Of a stretch of 64,000 nucleotides of DNA, positions 25,451-33,323 are shown piece after piece. Source of the stretch: Hyphomicrobiales bacterium (GTDB taxonomy: Bacteria > Pseudomonadota > Alphaproteobacteria > Rhizobiales > Rhizobiaceae); NCBI GenBank assembly GCA_900472485.1, contig UCII01000021.1:226701-290700 (forward strand). The letters run 5' to 3'. The notes beneath the pieces were generated by a model. It was not told the DNA's origin, made no database searches, and was given only the letters and a program-made list of their open reading frames with translations. The first letter of the stretch is position 1; each line of letters opens with the position of its first letter. The translations under genes and the position numbers were made by a program.

Positions 25451-27457
25451 ATGCTTATGACCGACGTTAAATCCAATTCGAAATCGGTCGATGGCGCCAA
25501 GTCGCCTGGGCGTGAAAGGCCACGCCGGGAGAAAGCCCCGGCTATTGATGTCGAGCCACCAGCAAATATCATTGAACCCGATCCGGACATGACGCCTGAG
25601 GAGGCAGAACGGGCACGCAAAGGGTACTTGCTCGCACGTTTCTGGATCAGTGCGCGGGGCTACTGGAGTCGCCGCGGAGACGGCTTTGCGTGGCCGTGCA
25701 CGATCGGACTACTTGCGCTGATCGGCCTGAACGTCTGCGTCCAGTATGGCATTAATATCTGGAACCGCGCGATTTTTGACGCCATTGAGCAACGCAATGC
25801 CCACACCGTTTATGTCCTGAGCGCAGTGTTTCTGCCCTTGGTGCTCGGAAGTGTCGCCCTTGTTACGGTACAAGTCTACATTCGCATGATGATCCAGAGG
25901 CGATGGCGTTCCTGGCTGACGACCGGGCTCATCGCGCGCTGGCTCGCGAACGGCCGTTATTATCAGCTGAATCTGATCGGCGGTGAAGGCCATAAGAACC
26001 CGGAGGCGCGCCTCTCCGAGGATTTGCGGATCGCCACCGAGTCCCCAGTCGATTTCCTGGCCGGGGTCATTTCTGCATTCCTGTCGGCATCGACCTTCAT
26101 CGTAGTCCTGTGGACGATCGGCGGCGCCCTATCGTTCCAGATCGCTGGTTCAGTCATCACAATCCCTGGCTTTCTTGTCGTCACCGCGGTTCTCTATGCC
26201 GTGATCACATCCACCTCGATGGCAGTCATAGGCCGCCACTTCGTGGAGATTTCCGAGGTCAAGAACCAGGTGGAAGCCGAATTTCGCTATACGCTGACAC
26301 ATGTGCGCGAAAACGGCGAGAGCATCGCATTGCTCGGCGGCGAAGAGGAGGAGCGTAATGACCTCGAAAGGACTTTTGGCAATGTGCTGAGGCAATGGGC
26401 ACGGTTGGCGCACCAATACATGCGCACGACACTTATCTCGCAGGGATCGATGCTGATCGCGCCCGTCGTGCCGGTCCTGCTTTGCGCACCGAAATTTCTC
26501 GAAGGCAGTATGACGCTCGGTCAAGTAATGCAGTCCGCCTCTGCCTTCGCCATCGTCCAGAGCGCGTTCGGATGGTTGGTGGACAACTATCCGCGACTTG
26601 CCGACTGGAATGCCTCCGCACATCGCGTCGCTTCACTCATGACGTCCCTTGACGGCTTGGAACGCGCCGAAAAGAGCGACTCCCTTGGACGCATCAAGCA
26701 TGGGGAAACCGAAGGCAAGGCGATGTTGCGCCTAAACGACCTCTCCGTCACGCTCGACGACGGTACCTCCGTGGTCAAGGAAACGGAGGTCGAGATAGAT
26801 CCCGGTGAACGTGTGTTGGTCGCCGGAGAATCCGGCACGGGCAAAAGCACACTCGTACGGGCAATTTCCGGTCTTTGGCCCTGGGGCCATGGCAGCGTCA
26901 ATTTTCATCCCGATAGCCGATTGTTCATGTTGCCACAGCGACCCTATATCCCATCCGGCACACTTCGCCGCGCCGTCGCCTATCCCCGAGCGGCCGAGGA
27001 CTGGACCCTGGATGAGATCAAAGCGGCCCTTGAGAAGGTCGGCCTTGACTATCTCAATGACAGAATTGAGGAAGAAGCGCCATGGGACCAGACACTGTCG
27101 GGCGGCGAGAAACAGAGGCTCGCATTCGCACGTCTTCTGCTACACAATCCCGATATCATCGTCCTGGATGAGGCGACATCGGCGCTCGATGAAAAGAGCC
27201 AGGACAAGATGATGGAGATGGTGATCCGCGAACTGCCGAAGGTCACCATCATCAGCGTCGGCCACAGAGCTGAGCTGGAGGCCTTCCATAGCCGCAAGAT
27301 CACGCTGGAGCGACGCGAGGGTGGCGCAATGCTTGTCAGCGACATTGATCTTGCCCAACGCGGGAAAAGGCGGAACCTTCTTCTGCGCCTCTTGGATGAC
27401 CAAAGGCCTGCACCAAAAGGCAACTTGGCTCATGGAAAGCAGCGCCTTTCGGATTGA
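25451..27457 (+). CDS. ABC transporter, fused permease-ATPase, SbmA/YddA-like
   Basis: 668-aa half-transporter of the YddA/ABCD type. A charged cytoplasmic leader of about 60 residues is followed by an SbmA/BacA-like membrane domain (NVCVQYGINIWNRAIFDAIE, then RYYQLNLIGGEGHKNPEARL, a conserved signature near residue 175, and ALSFQIAGSVITIPGFLVVT). The ATPase domain follows with Walker A GESGTGKST, signature LSGGEKQRLAFARLLL, Walker B IIVLDEATSALDE and the switch SVGHR. Bacterial relatives are linked to peptide or lipid transport and to envelope stress. It stands alone. The ribosome site is weak, and ATG 25451 or 25457 could both be the start. Confidence 0.9.
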   Translation: MLMTDVKSNSKSVDGAKSPGRERPRREKAPAIDVEPPANIIEPDPDMTPEEAERARKGYLLARFWISARGYWSRRGDGFAWPCTIGLLALIGLNVCVQYGINIWNRAIFDAIEQRNAHTVYVLSAVFLPLVLGSVALVTVQVYIRMMIQRRWRSWLTTGLIARWLANGRYYQLNLIGGEGHKNPEARLSEDLRIATESPVDFLAGVISAFLSASTFIVVLWTIGGALSFQIAGSVITIPGFLVVTAVLYAVITSTSMAVIGRHFVEISEVKNQVEAEFRYTLTHVRENGESIALLGGEEEERNDLERTFGNVLRQWARLAHQYMRTTLISQGSMLIAPVVPVLLCAPKFLEGSMTLGQVMQSASAFAIVQSAFGWLVDNYPRLADWNASAHRVASLMTSLDGLERAEKSDSLGRIKHGETEGKAMLRLNDLSVTLDDGTSVVKETEVEIDPGERVLVAGESGTGKSTLVRAISGLWPWGHGSVNFHPDSRLFMLPQRPYIPSGTLRRAVAYPRAAEDWTLDEIKAALEKVGLDYLNDRIEEEAPWDQTLSGGEKQRLAFARLLLHNPDIIVLDEATSALDEKSQDKMMEMVIRELPKVTIISVGHRAELEAFHSRKITLERREGGAMLVSDIDLAQRGKRRNLLLRLLDDQRPAPKGNLAHGKQRLSD

Positions 27458-27592
27458 CAGACGTTTGCCTGATTGTCAGTCCGGTAGCACCGTGAACAAC
27501 ACGTGCTCTTTCGTGTAGCCTAAAGGAGCGAATGGCCGCTGAGAATATGGCTGCCAGCAAGGTTCAAAGTCGGATCGATCGCGAGTCGCCCA

Positions 27593-27847
27593 TCATGCTT
27601 CAAATATTTGGATTCCGCTTTCTTCAAGCGCAGCGAGGAATGCGGCTCTTGCTACGAGCGCCTCCACGTGACCTTCGTGGGCGCTGATCAACATTCGCTT
27701 CGCATTCTTGAAGGCGATTCCATGCGACTTTGCCGGCCAGTTCCGCAGCAAGTAGTAGGTGGCAGTCTCCGTGTTAGCGATCGTCAGGCGCTGACCGGGT
27801 TTGCGCGTCTCGACGGTGATTGGCTTGCTCCACAATTGTTGTGTCAT
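27593..27847 (-). CDS. DUF982 domain protein
   Basis: 84-aa soluble protein: MTQQLWSKPITVETRKPGQR, TYYLLRNWPAKSHGIAFKNA and ARAAFLAALEESGIQIFEA. The W...P..V....G....I.....A...L...WP layout is that of DUF982, a family expanded in rhizobia and of unknown function. The start at 27847 is preferred over much longer upstream readings because the domain begins here. A stress-type promoter is 20 bases upstream. Confidence 0.87.
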   Translation of the reverse strand: MTQQLWSKPITVETRKPGQRLTIANTETATYYLLRNWPAKSHGIAFKNAKRMLISAHEGHVEALVARAAFLAALEESGIQIFEA

Positions 27848-27866
27848 GATTGTCCTCTTACGGCAA

Positions 27867-27891
27867 AACGGCACCGCAATCCGAATGTTCC
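27867..27891 (-). promoter_or_regulatory. EcfG/RpoE2-type stress promoter (GGAAC-N17-GTT)
   Basis: On the minus strand GGAAC is at 27891-27887 and GTT at 27869-27867, just before the DUF982 gene. The leader would be very short. Confidence 0.65.
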
Positions 27892-28004
27892 GCCGCGGTT
27901 CTTGCCAAGGCTGCAAGCGAAGTCCATCCAACCTCGAGCTTTCGTTAGAGCGAACTCGTCGAGCCCTTTCCCCGCCGTGCTGCATTCTTTCACCGTTCAC
28001 ACGA

Positions 28005-28379
28005 CTATTTTTCTGCCCGCTGCAAGAGAACGCGCATTTCCTCGAACCGTCGCTTGCGGTCCGCATCGCTCTCGTTGGGCGTATAGCAAGTGGTTGATAC
28101 GCAGAACTTAGCGAGATTATGGGGTTTGTCAGGCTTGTCGAATTCACATTCGAAAGTGTCGGTCATTTCCGCGGGAGACGTTCCCTGACGGGTGGAATAG
28201 GCCATGCGCACACCAGGCGGCTTCAGTTCCGGAAAGGATTGGATAGCGCCGATTGCAAGGCTATCCGACAGGAAGAAGTTCTTAGCTACGATTTTGCAGG
28301 TTGCCTCAAGATCGGCCGACTGTGCGAAAACCGCTGTCGGCATCAGCGCAAGACCGAATAGAATTAGGGGTTTGATCAC
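28005..28379 (-). CDS. Exported protein of unknown function
   Basis: 124-aa protein with a signal peptide (KPLILFGLALMPTAVFA, cut before QSADLEA). The mature part has four cysteines (ATCKIVAKNFF, FECEFDKP, KFCVSTTCYTP), probably in disulphides, and an Arg/Glu-rich tail. No family is recognised. The initiator is taken as GTG 28379, five bases after AAGGAGG; an ATG at 28394 lies upstream of that ribosome site. A stress-type promoter lies at 28438-28462. Confidence 0.7.
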   Translation of the reverse strand: MIKPLILFGLALMPTAVFAQSADLEATCKIVAKNFFLSDSLAIGAIQSFPELKPPGVRMAYSTRQGTSPAEMTDTFECEFDKPDKPHNLAKFCVSTTCYTPNESDADRKRRFEEMRVLLQRAEK

Positions 28380-28437
28380 AGGGACCTCCTTCAAAAGGGG
28401 TTTCAGACTGTTTCAGAACGCAAACAACAAAGAAGGG

Positions 28438-28462
28438 AATGCCGATCGCGTTGCAAAGTTCC
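28438..28462 (-). promoter_or_regulatory. EcfG/RpoE2-type stress promoter (GGAAC-N17-ATT)
   Basis: On the minus strand GGAAC is at 28462-28458 with ATT at 28440-28438, one mismatch from the GTT seen elsewhere. It precedes the exported-protein gene. Confidence 0.55.
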
Positions 28463-28572
28463 TCCAAAGAGCCCGCTTGAAGTGATCAAAAGTTGCACCA
28501 TGCCGACACAGCCCGAGAAGGCTTCGCCACCGTAGATAATAGCTGCAGCATGTTGGAAGCTCACGACCGAGC

Positions 28573-28600
28573 CTTCAGTCGCATGCTCGTGCGACTGAAG
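28573..28600. repeat. Perfect 11-bp inverted repeat (hairpin)
   Basis: CTTCAGTCGCA at 28573-28583 pairs with 28590-28600 around a 6-base loop. No T-run follows, so it is not a standard terminator. It sits just upstream of the plus-strand stress promoter of the DUF1236 gene. Confidence 0.8.
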
Positions 28601-28609
28601 TCCAATGCC

Positions 28610-28634
28610 GGAACATGGGGCCCGTCACCTTGTT
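28610..28634 (+). promoter_or_regulatory. EcfG/RpoE2-type stress promoter (GGAAC-N17-GTT)
   Basis: GGAAC at 28610-28614 and GTT at 28632-28634, 58 bases upstream of the DUF1236 gene. Confidence 0.75.
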
Positions 28635-28692
28635 CGTCCTATAGCGGCAGAGACACGCCGTTATGTACTCAACAGCAAGAAGAGAGAAAATC

Positions 28693-29535
28693 ATGAAGAC
28701 GACCAATAGACTTGCCGTCCTGATGACGGCCCTTTCAATCGGTGTTTCCTTCGCAGCGATCACACCCGCAAGCGCGCAGGATACCCAGGTCATCCCCAAG
28801 AACGGCACAGCGCGCGACAGCAAGCCATCGACCAGCGAGCAACAGCCACAGTCCGGAACATCCACCAAAGACTTGAAGGGAAATTCAGATGGTTCCTCCG
28901 GCCAGGCACCGGCTCAATCTACGCCGGGCAAGCAGGATTCGAAGTCGAATGGCAGCCAGAGCGGCAGCTCGACAGGTACCGGATCAACAGACCAGACAGG
29001 AGGCCAATCCGGGGCTCAAACCCAACAGGACAATGGTGCCAAGGGAGGATCGAACAAAAACTCAGCATCTCCGCAATCCCGCAGCACCAACAGCTCGAAC
29101 AATGAGCAAGGGACAGGTCAAGGTGGTACAGATACCAACAAAGCGGGTTCTACGGGAAGCTCGGGCGGCAATATGAAATCCACCAACAGCACGAAGCAGG
29201 ATCAGCAAACAGACACGACCGGAAGTGAGACGGGAAGCAAAACAACGACAAAAACAAATACGCAGAGCGGCTCGCAAGTCCAGGTATCTGTCGAGCAACA
29301 AACACAGATCCGGCAGGTGGTTAAAGAAGTCCATGTCGCTCCCGTTCGCGAGACGGATTTCTCGGTATCGGTAGGCTCAGCCATTCCCCGGAAGATTCAG
29401 CTGGAGCCACTGCCGCCGCGCATCGTCCAGATCGTTCCGCAATACAAGGCGTATCGTTTCTTCGTCCTTGCAGACGGGCGAATCGTCATCGTCGATCCTT
29501 CGACATTCACGATCGTCTACATCATCGATGCCTAG
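28693..29535 (+). CDS. Secreted DUF1236 protein with long low-complexity linker
   Basis: 280-aa exported protein. The signal peptide is MKTTNRLAVLMTALSIGVSF...PASA, followed by about 160 residues of Ser/Gly/Gln/Asn/Thr-rich sequence. The C-terminus is a DUF1236 domain: QTQIRQVVKEVHVAPV, DFSVSVGSAIPRKIQLEPLP, then VPQYKAYRFFVLADGRIVIV and DPSTFTIVYIIDA. DUF1236 is largely rhizobial and has no known activity; the YRFF..DGRIVIVDP..F.IVYII segment looks like an envelope-binding module. AGAGAG before the ATG at 28693 supports this start. A stress-type promoter lies upstream. Confidence 0.87.
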   Translation: MKTTNRLAVLMTALSIGVSFAAITPASAQDTQVIPKNGTARDSKPSTSEQQPQSGTSTKDLKGNSDGSSGQAPAQSTPGKQDSKSNGSQSGSSTGTGSTDQTGGQSGAQTQQDNGAKGGSNKNSASPQSRSTNSSNNEQGTGQGGTDTNKAGSTGSSGGNMKSTNSTKQDQQTDTTGSETGSKTTTKTNTQSGSQVQVSVEQQTQIRQVVKEVHVAPVRETDFSVSVGSAIPRKIQLEPLPPRIVQIVPQYKAYRFFVLADGRIVIVDPSTFTIVYIIDA

Positions 29536-29547
29536 TTCTCGAAGTTT

Positions 29548-29576
29548 GCGGACGCCAGAGTTTTCATGGCGTCCGC
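29548..29576 (+). terminator. Terminator-like hairpin after the DUF1236 gene
   Basis: Perfect 10-bp stem (GCGGACGCCA at 29548-29557 with 29567-29576) and a 9-base loop, 12 bases after the stop codon. There is no T-run, so termination would be weak or Rho-assisted. Confidence 0.55.
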
Positions 29577-29766
29577 CGGCATGTGTCTTGTCCGAAGCCC
29601 GAGGGCAAGCAAGACAAAAGCCGTAGGAACTGTGATCCTGCCAGCCATTGCGTCGGCATCGGACGATTAAACTTGTCTGGCAGGGACAAGACCAGGAACG
29701 GTTCCGATAGAAGTAACCGAGCAAGCGGGTTTAGCCGCTTGATACATCGAGCATGAGATTTGCAGC

Positions 29767-30543
29767 CTAGGCGGTCTGCTTAGGCCGCCAGCGCAACAAA
29801 TAAGCTTCAAGTGCATAAGCGAGGCGGTTTAGGGTGAAGCCGACGAAGCCGAGCACGAAAACGCCGACCATGACGAGCGCCATGTCGAACCGCTCCCGAC
29901 CGGCGATGACCAGCCCGCCGATGCCCGGGCCGACAGCCAGGAAATATTCTGCACCGACCGTTGCCAGCCAGGCATAGATGAGCCCCAGATGGACGCCGGT
30001 TGCGATCGATGGCATTGCCGCCGGAATATAAATCCGCAATGCCTTCTGCCGCGCATTGAACCTTAGCGCCCTTGCGACCTCGAGCAGTTCGGCCGGGGCC
30101 TCGCGCATGCCGTCATAGGTATTGAGAACGATAGGAATGAAGGCGGCGAGCGCGACGAAGACGATCTTCGCCTGTTCGCCAAAGCCGAACCAGACCGAGA
30201 TGAGCGGTATCCAGGCGAGAAGGGAGATCTGCTTCAGTCCGTTGAAGGTCGGCATGATCAGCCGGTCGGCAATCCGCGAGAGCGCCAGCAGGCTCGCAAA
30301 AGCGACACCGAGCACGCACCCAATCAGGAAGCCGGCAATATTGCGCATCAGGCTGAAACCCAGTTCGCCCACAAGATCATTGTCGATCAGCTCACGTTTG
30401 GCCGTGCCGACGACATCCTCCAGCGACGGCAGAAAGCGCGCATCCACAAGACCCGTCCGGCTTGAAACCTCCCAGGCCACAAGGAGAAGGATCGGCAACG
30501 TTATGCCTCTCCGGAAACGTACGAAAGGGCTTGCTCTTGCCAT
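29767..30543 (-). CDS. ABC transporter permease, SsuC/TauC-like
   Basis: 258-aa inner-membrane permease of the sulfonate/nitrate/taurine class. An N-terminal helix (ITLPILLLVAWEVSSRTGLV) precedes LPSLEDV, and the ATPase-docking loop is LLEVARALRFNARQKALRIY with YIPAAMPSIATG. ATG 30543 is preferred to 30567 because AGGAGC precedes it and the reading then follows the previous stop by only 2 bases. It is the last gene of a minus-strand operon with a second permease, a binding protein, an ATPase and an LLM monooxygenase. Confidence 0.92.
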   Translation of the reverse strand: MARASPFVRFRRGITLPILLLVAWEVSSRTGLVDARFLPSLEDVVGTAKRELIDNDLVGELGFSLMRNIAGFLIGCVLGVAFASLLALSRIADRLIMPTFNGLKQISLLAWIPLISVWFGFGEQAKIVFVALAAFIPIVLNTYDGMREAPAELLEVARALRFNARQKALRIYIPAAMPSIATGVHLGLIYAWLATVGAEYFLAVGPGIGGLVIAGRERFDMALVMVGVFVLGFVGFTLNRLAYALEAYLLRWRPKQTA

Positions 30544-30545
30544 TG

Positions 30546-31364
30546 TCAAAGCTCCTGCCGCTTCCACCGCTGGATCAGCAGTTCAGTGCGATCCAGCCCC
30601 TTGTCCATGACGAAGCCGACAAGCCCGATGGCAATCATCGCGACGATGACGGTATCGAGCCAGAACATCTGCCGCCCCCAGACCAGAAGATAGCCGAGCC
30701 CTTCGGAAGAGGCGAGCAACTCGACACCGACAAGCGATGTCCAGGAATGGGTAAGGCCATAACGGATACCGGTGAATATAGAGGGAACGGCAGCCGGCAG
30801 CACGATCAGACGCAGGGTTTGCCAGCGGCTGAAGCGCAGCGCTCTGCCGACCTCGAGATATTTCGGCGAGACGCCGCGGATTCCGGCGAGCGTATTCATC
30901 GTCATCGGCACGATGGCGCCCTTGGCGATGATGATGATCTTCAGGGTTTCTTCGATGCCGACAAGCAGCATCAAGAGCGGAATCCATCCGAGCGTCGGGA
31001 TTTGGGCGAAGGCGAGGAAGAGCGGCTTTATATAGTCCTCGACCGTTTCGGAAAGCCCCATGGCGATGCCGAGCAACAGGCCGAGCCCGGCACCTATGGC
31101 AAAGCCGATGACGACACGGCCAAGGCTCACTCCGGTATGATAGAGAAGCTCGCCGCTCAGGATCATGTCGCCGCCGGTCTGATAGACATAGGCGGGCGGC
31201 GGCAGGATCTGCTCCGGCAGCCAGCCTCTAGCGGAGGCAACCCACCAGAGGCCAAACAGGCCAAACGGAAAGATCAGGCCGGTCACGAGGACGGCAAGGC
31301 GCTGGAGCCTTGCCGGTGATAGCGTCAAGCCGGCCCGGCCGGTAGTTTCGACAACAGCGCTCAC
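30546..31364 (-). CDS. ABC transporter permease, SsuC/TauC-like (second)
   Basis: 272-aa paralogue of the neighbouring permease, so the importer probably uses a permease heterodimer rather than the usual SsuC homodimer. Visible are VLVTGLIFPFGLFGLWWVAS as first helix, LPPPAYVYQTG, and the docking loop KYLEVGRALRFSRWQTLRLI with VLPAAVPSIFTG. The start is GTG 31364 with AGGAGG just upstream. The binding-protein gene ends 31 bases upstream. Confidence 0.92.
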   Translation of the reverse strand: MSAVVETTGRAGLTLSPARLQRLAVLVTGLIFPFGLFGLWWVASARGWLPEQILPPPAYVYQTGGDMILSGELLYHTGVSLGRVVIGFAIGAGLGLLLGIAMGLSETVEDYIKPLFLAFAQIPTLGWIPLLMLLVGIEETLKIIIIAKGAIVPMTMNTLAGIRGVSPKYLEVGRALRFSRWQTLRLIVLPAAVPSIFTGIRYGLTHSWTSLVGVELLASSEGLGYLLVWGRQMFWLDTVIVAMIAIGLVGFVMDKGLDRTELLIQRWKRQEL

Positions 31365-31395
31365 GCCAGCCTCCTAGTCTCGATCGGGTCTCCGA

Positions 31396-32472
31396 TCAGG
31401 AGGCAACCGGCTTTCCGTCGGCACCATAGGGCTGCCAGAATTTCGTCAGCCCGAGCTTTTCCAGCGCATTATTGAGATATTTCGGTTCGAACCAGCCGTT
31501 GAGATCGACATCGCGGCGGATCAGGCCGTATTCCTTGCTCTTGATCGCCTGCTCCTTGTACTGCGAGACGAGGAGATCATCGATCAGCGGCGAGTTGCGA
31601 TAGGTGAGCGTATCATTGCGGAAATATTCCTCCAGGATCGGAACGGGCGTGCCGGACTTGTGCCAGAGTTCGAAAAGCGCCGCGCGGTTCTGCTCTTCCG
31701 ACGACCATTGCGCCGCCTTGACGAAAGCGTCGACGACACGCTGGGTGATCTCCGGATGGGCTTCGACAAAGGCCTCCCGGCCGATGATCCCGGCGTTACG
31801 GCCAAAGCGCGGATCGTCGCCCTTGGTCGTGTAGATGACATCGGCGCTGTCCTTGGCCGCCAGATTGATGAGCTGCGTGTCACCGAAAGCCGCATCGATA
31901 TCCTTGCTGGTCAGGGCCGCAACGGTACCGGCAGTATCCAGATTGACGACCTGGATGTCACGCTCCGTCAGCCCATGTGCCTGCAAGATCTTGATTGCGG
32001 AGAGATGGCCGTTGGTGCCGCGCTGCAGCGCGACCTTGCGGCCCTTCAGATCCTCGATCGTCTTGATGCCGGATCCCTTGGCAACAGCGAGATAGAGCGG
32101 CTTACGCGCCCCGCTCGCCAGCAGAAACTTCGTCTTCAGGCCCGTTGCCCGCCCGATCAGTGCGGGAAGATCGCCCTGATAGGCAAAGTCGAGCTGGTCG
32201 TTGGCGAAGCCTTCATTGACCGCCGGGCCAGCGCCCTTGAAGAAGGTCCATTCGATCTTGACGTTCGGATCGTTGGCAAATTCCTTTTCCAGAAATTCGC
32301 CGGCGCGCGCCGTCGCAGCCGACGTTCCCTCGGCATAGGGTTTGTTGTCGACGCCAATCGCGGCGTAGCCGACGTGAATGACAAGGGGATCCTGCGCCCA
32401 GGCCGAGGCGGATAACAAGCTCAGGGCGACCGCCGCACCGGCGACCAAGCGGGAAATAATGGACAGTTTCAT
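31396..32472 (-). CDS. ABC transporter substrate-binding protein, SsuA-like
   Basis: 358-aa periplasmic binding protein with a signal peptide (MKLSIISRLVAGAAVALSLL, cut after SAWA). The fold signature is that of the SsuA/TauA/NrtA group: VIHVGYAAIGVDNKPYAEG, then EWTFFKGAGPAVNEGFANDQ, LDFAYQGDLPALIGRATGL and VALQRGTNGHLSAIKILQAH. Aliphatic or aromatic sulfonates are the expected ligands, given the LLM monooxygenase in the same operon. GGAGC precedes the ATG. It lies between the ATPase gene (14-base gap) and the permeases. Confidence 0.9.
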   Translation of the reverse strand: MKLSIISRLVAGAAVALSLLSASAWAQDPLVIHVGYAAIGVDNKPYAEGTSAATARAGEFLEKEFANDPNVKIEWTFFKGAGPAVNEGFANDQLDFAYQGDLPALIGRATGLKTKFLLASGARKPLYLAVAKGSGIKTIEDLKGRKVALQRGTNGHLSAIKILQAHGLTERDIQVVNLDTAGTVAALTSKDIDAAFGDTQLINLAAKDSADVIYTTKGDDPRFGRNAGIIGREAFVEAHPEITQRVVDAFVKAAQWSSEEQNRAALFELWHKSGTPVPILEEYFRNDTLTYRNSPLIDDLLVSQYKEQAIKSKEYGLIRRDVDLNGWFEPKYLNNALEKLGLTKFWQPYGADGKPVAS

Positions 32473-32486
32473 TTGTTGCTCCGTGA

Positions 32487-33317
32487 TTATTCTGCGGCGA
32501 CGACGGCAGGCCGGGTTTCAACCGCCGGATTTGTGATGCTCGATGGCGGGCGAGGTGTTGACGTCGTGGCGTTGAGGCTCTCGAGAACCCGATTGCGGAT
32601 TTCGACCAGCTGGGGAGACGTGCGATCACGCGGGCGCGGCAGGTCCACCGGAACAATGTCACGGATACGACCCGGCCGGGGTGACATGACGACGACGCGA
32701 TCGCCAAGATAGACGGCTTCCTCGACATCATGCGTCACCAGAACCATGGTGATGCGTTCCTTCGCCCAGATCGTCTGCAACTCGTCCTGCAGCCTTGCCT
32801 TTGTGATGGCGTCAAGCGCTCCGAAAGGTTCATCGAGAAATAAAGCATTGGGACGGTTGACCAATCCGCGCGCGATGCCGGCGCGCTGCGCCATCCCGCC
32901 GGAAAGCTGGTGCGGATAGGCTTTGGCGAAACCGGAAAGCCCGACAAGTTCGAGGTGAGATTCGACGAGCCTGTTCTTCTCTGCCTTGGGCAGCCCGGAA
33001 TTCTCCAACCCGAGCGCAATATTGCGGGCGACGGTCAGCCAGGGGAAAAGCCTCGGCTCCTGAAAGACGATGCCACGATCGAGGCTCGGCTCCTTGACGG
33101 GCCGCCCCGCGTGACCAACGAATCCCGATGTCGGAAGATCAAGACCGGCACCGAGGCGCAAAAGCGTCGACTTTCCGCAGCCGCTCGCCCCGACGATGGT
33201 GACAAACTCGCCCTCGGCGATATCGAGGCTGACATCGTCCAGCGCGGTCAATATCTCGCCATTCACCTTGAACTGGCGGGTGACGTGGCTGATTTGGAGA
33301 TGCAGGGAATTGCCCAT
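32487..33317 (-). CDS. ABC transporter ATP-binding protein, SsuB-like
   Basis: 276-aa ATPase of the nitrate/sulfonate/taurine class. Walker A is GASGCGKST, the Q-loop is in VFQEPRLFPWLTV, signature LSGGMAQRAGIARGLV, Walker B ALFLDEPFGALDA and switch VTHDV. The LSGGMAQR form of the signature and RLFPWLTV are typical of SsuB/TauB. A 45-residue C-terminal tail rich in Pro, Thr and Arg follows the core. It starts 6 bases after the LLM monooxygenase stop, so all five genes 34679-29767 look like one operon. Confidence 0.93.
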   Translation of the reverse strand: MGNSLHLQISHVTRQFKVNGEILTALDDVSLDIAEGEFVTIVGASGCGKSTLLRLGAGLDLPTSGFVGHAGRPVKEPSLDRGIVFQEPRLFPWLTVARNIALGLENSGLPKAEKNRLVESHLELVGLSGFAKAYPHQLSGGMAQRAGIARGLVNRPNALFLDEPFGALDAITKARLQDELQTIWAKERITMVLVTHDVEEAVYLGDRVVVMSPRPGRIRDIVPVDLPRPRDRTSPQLVEIRNRVLESLNATTSTPRPPSSITNPAVETRPAVVAAE

Positions 33318-33323
33318 AGCCGA

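Larger units (their letters stand above)
28380..28692. other. Divergent intergenic region with two stress promoters and a hairpin
   Basis: 313 bases between the exported protein and the divergent DUF1236 gene. It holds one stress-type promoter in each direction (28438-28462 minus, 28610-28634 plus) and, between them, a perfect 11-bp inverted repeat at 28573-28600. No gene is seen. Confidence 0.6.
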
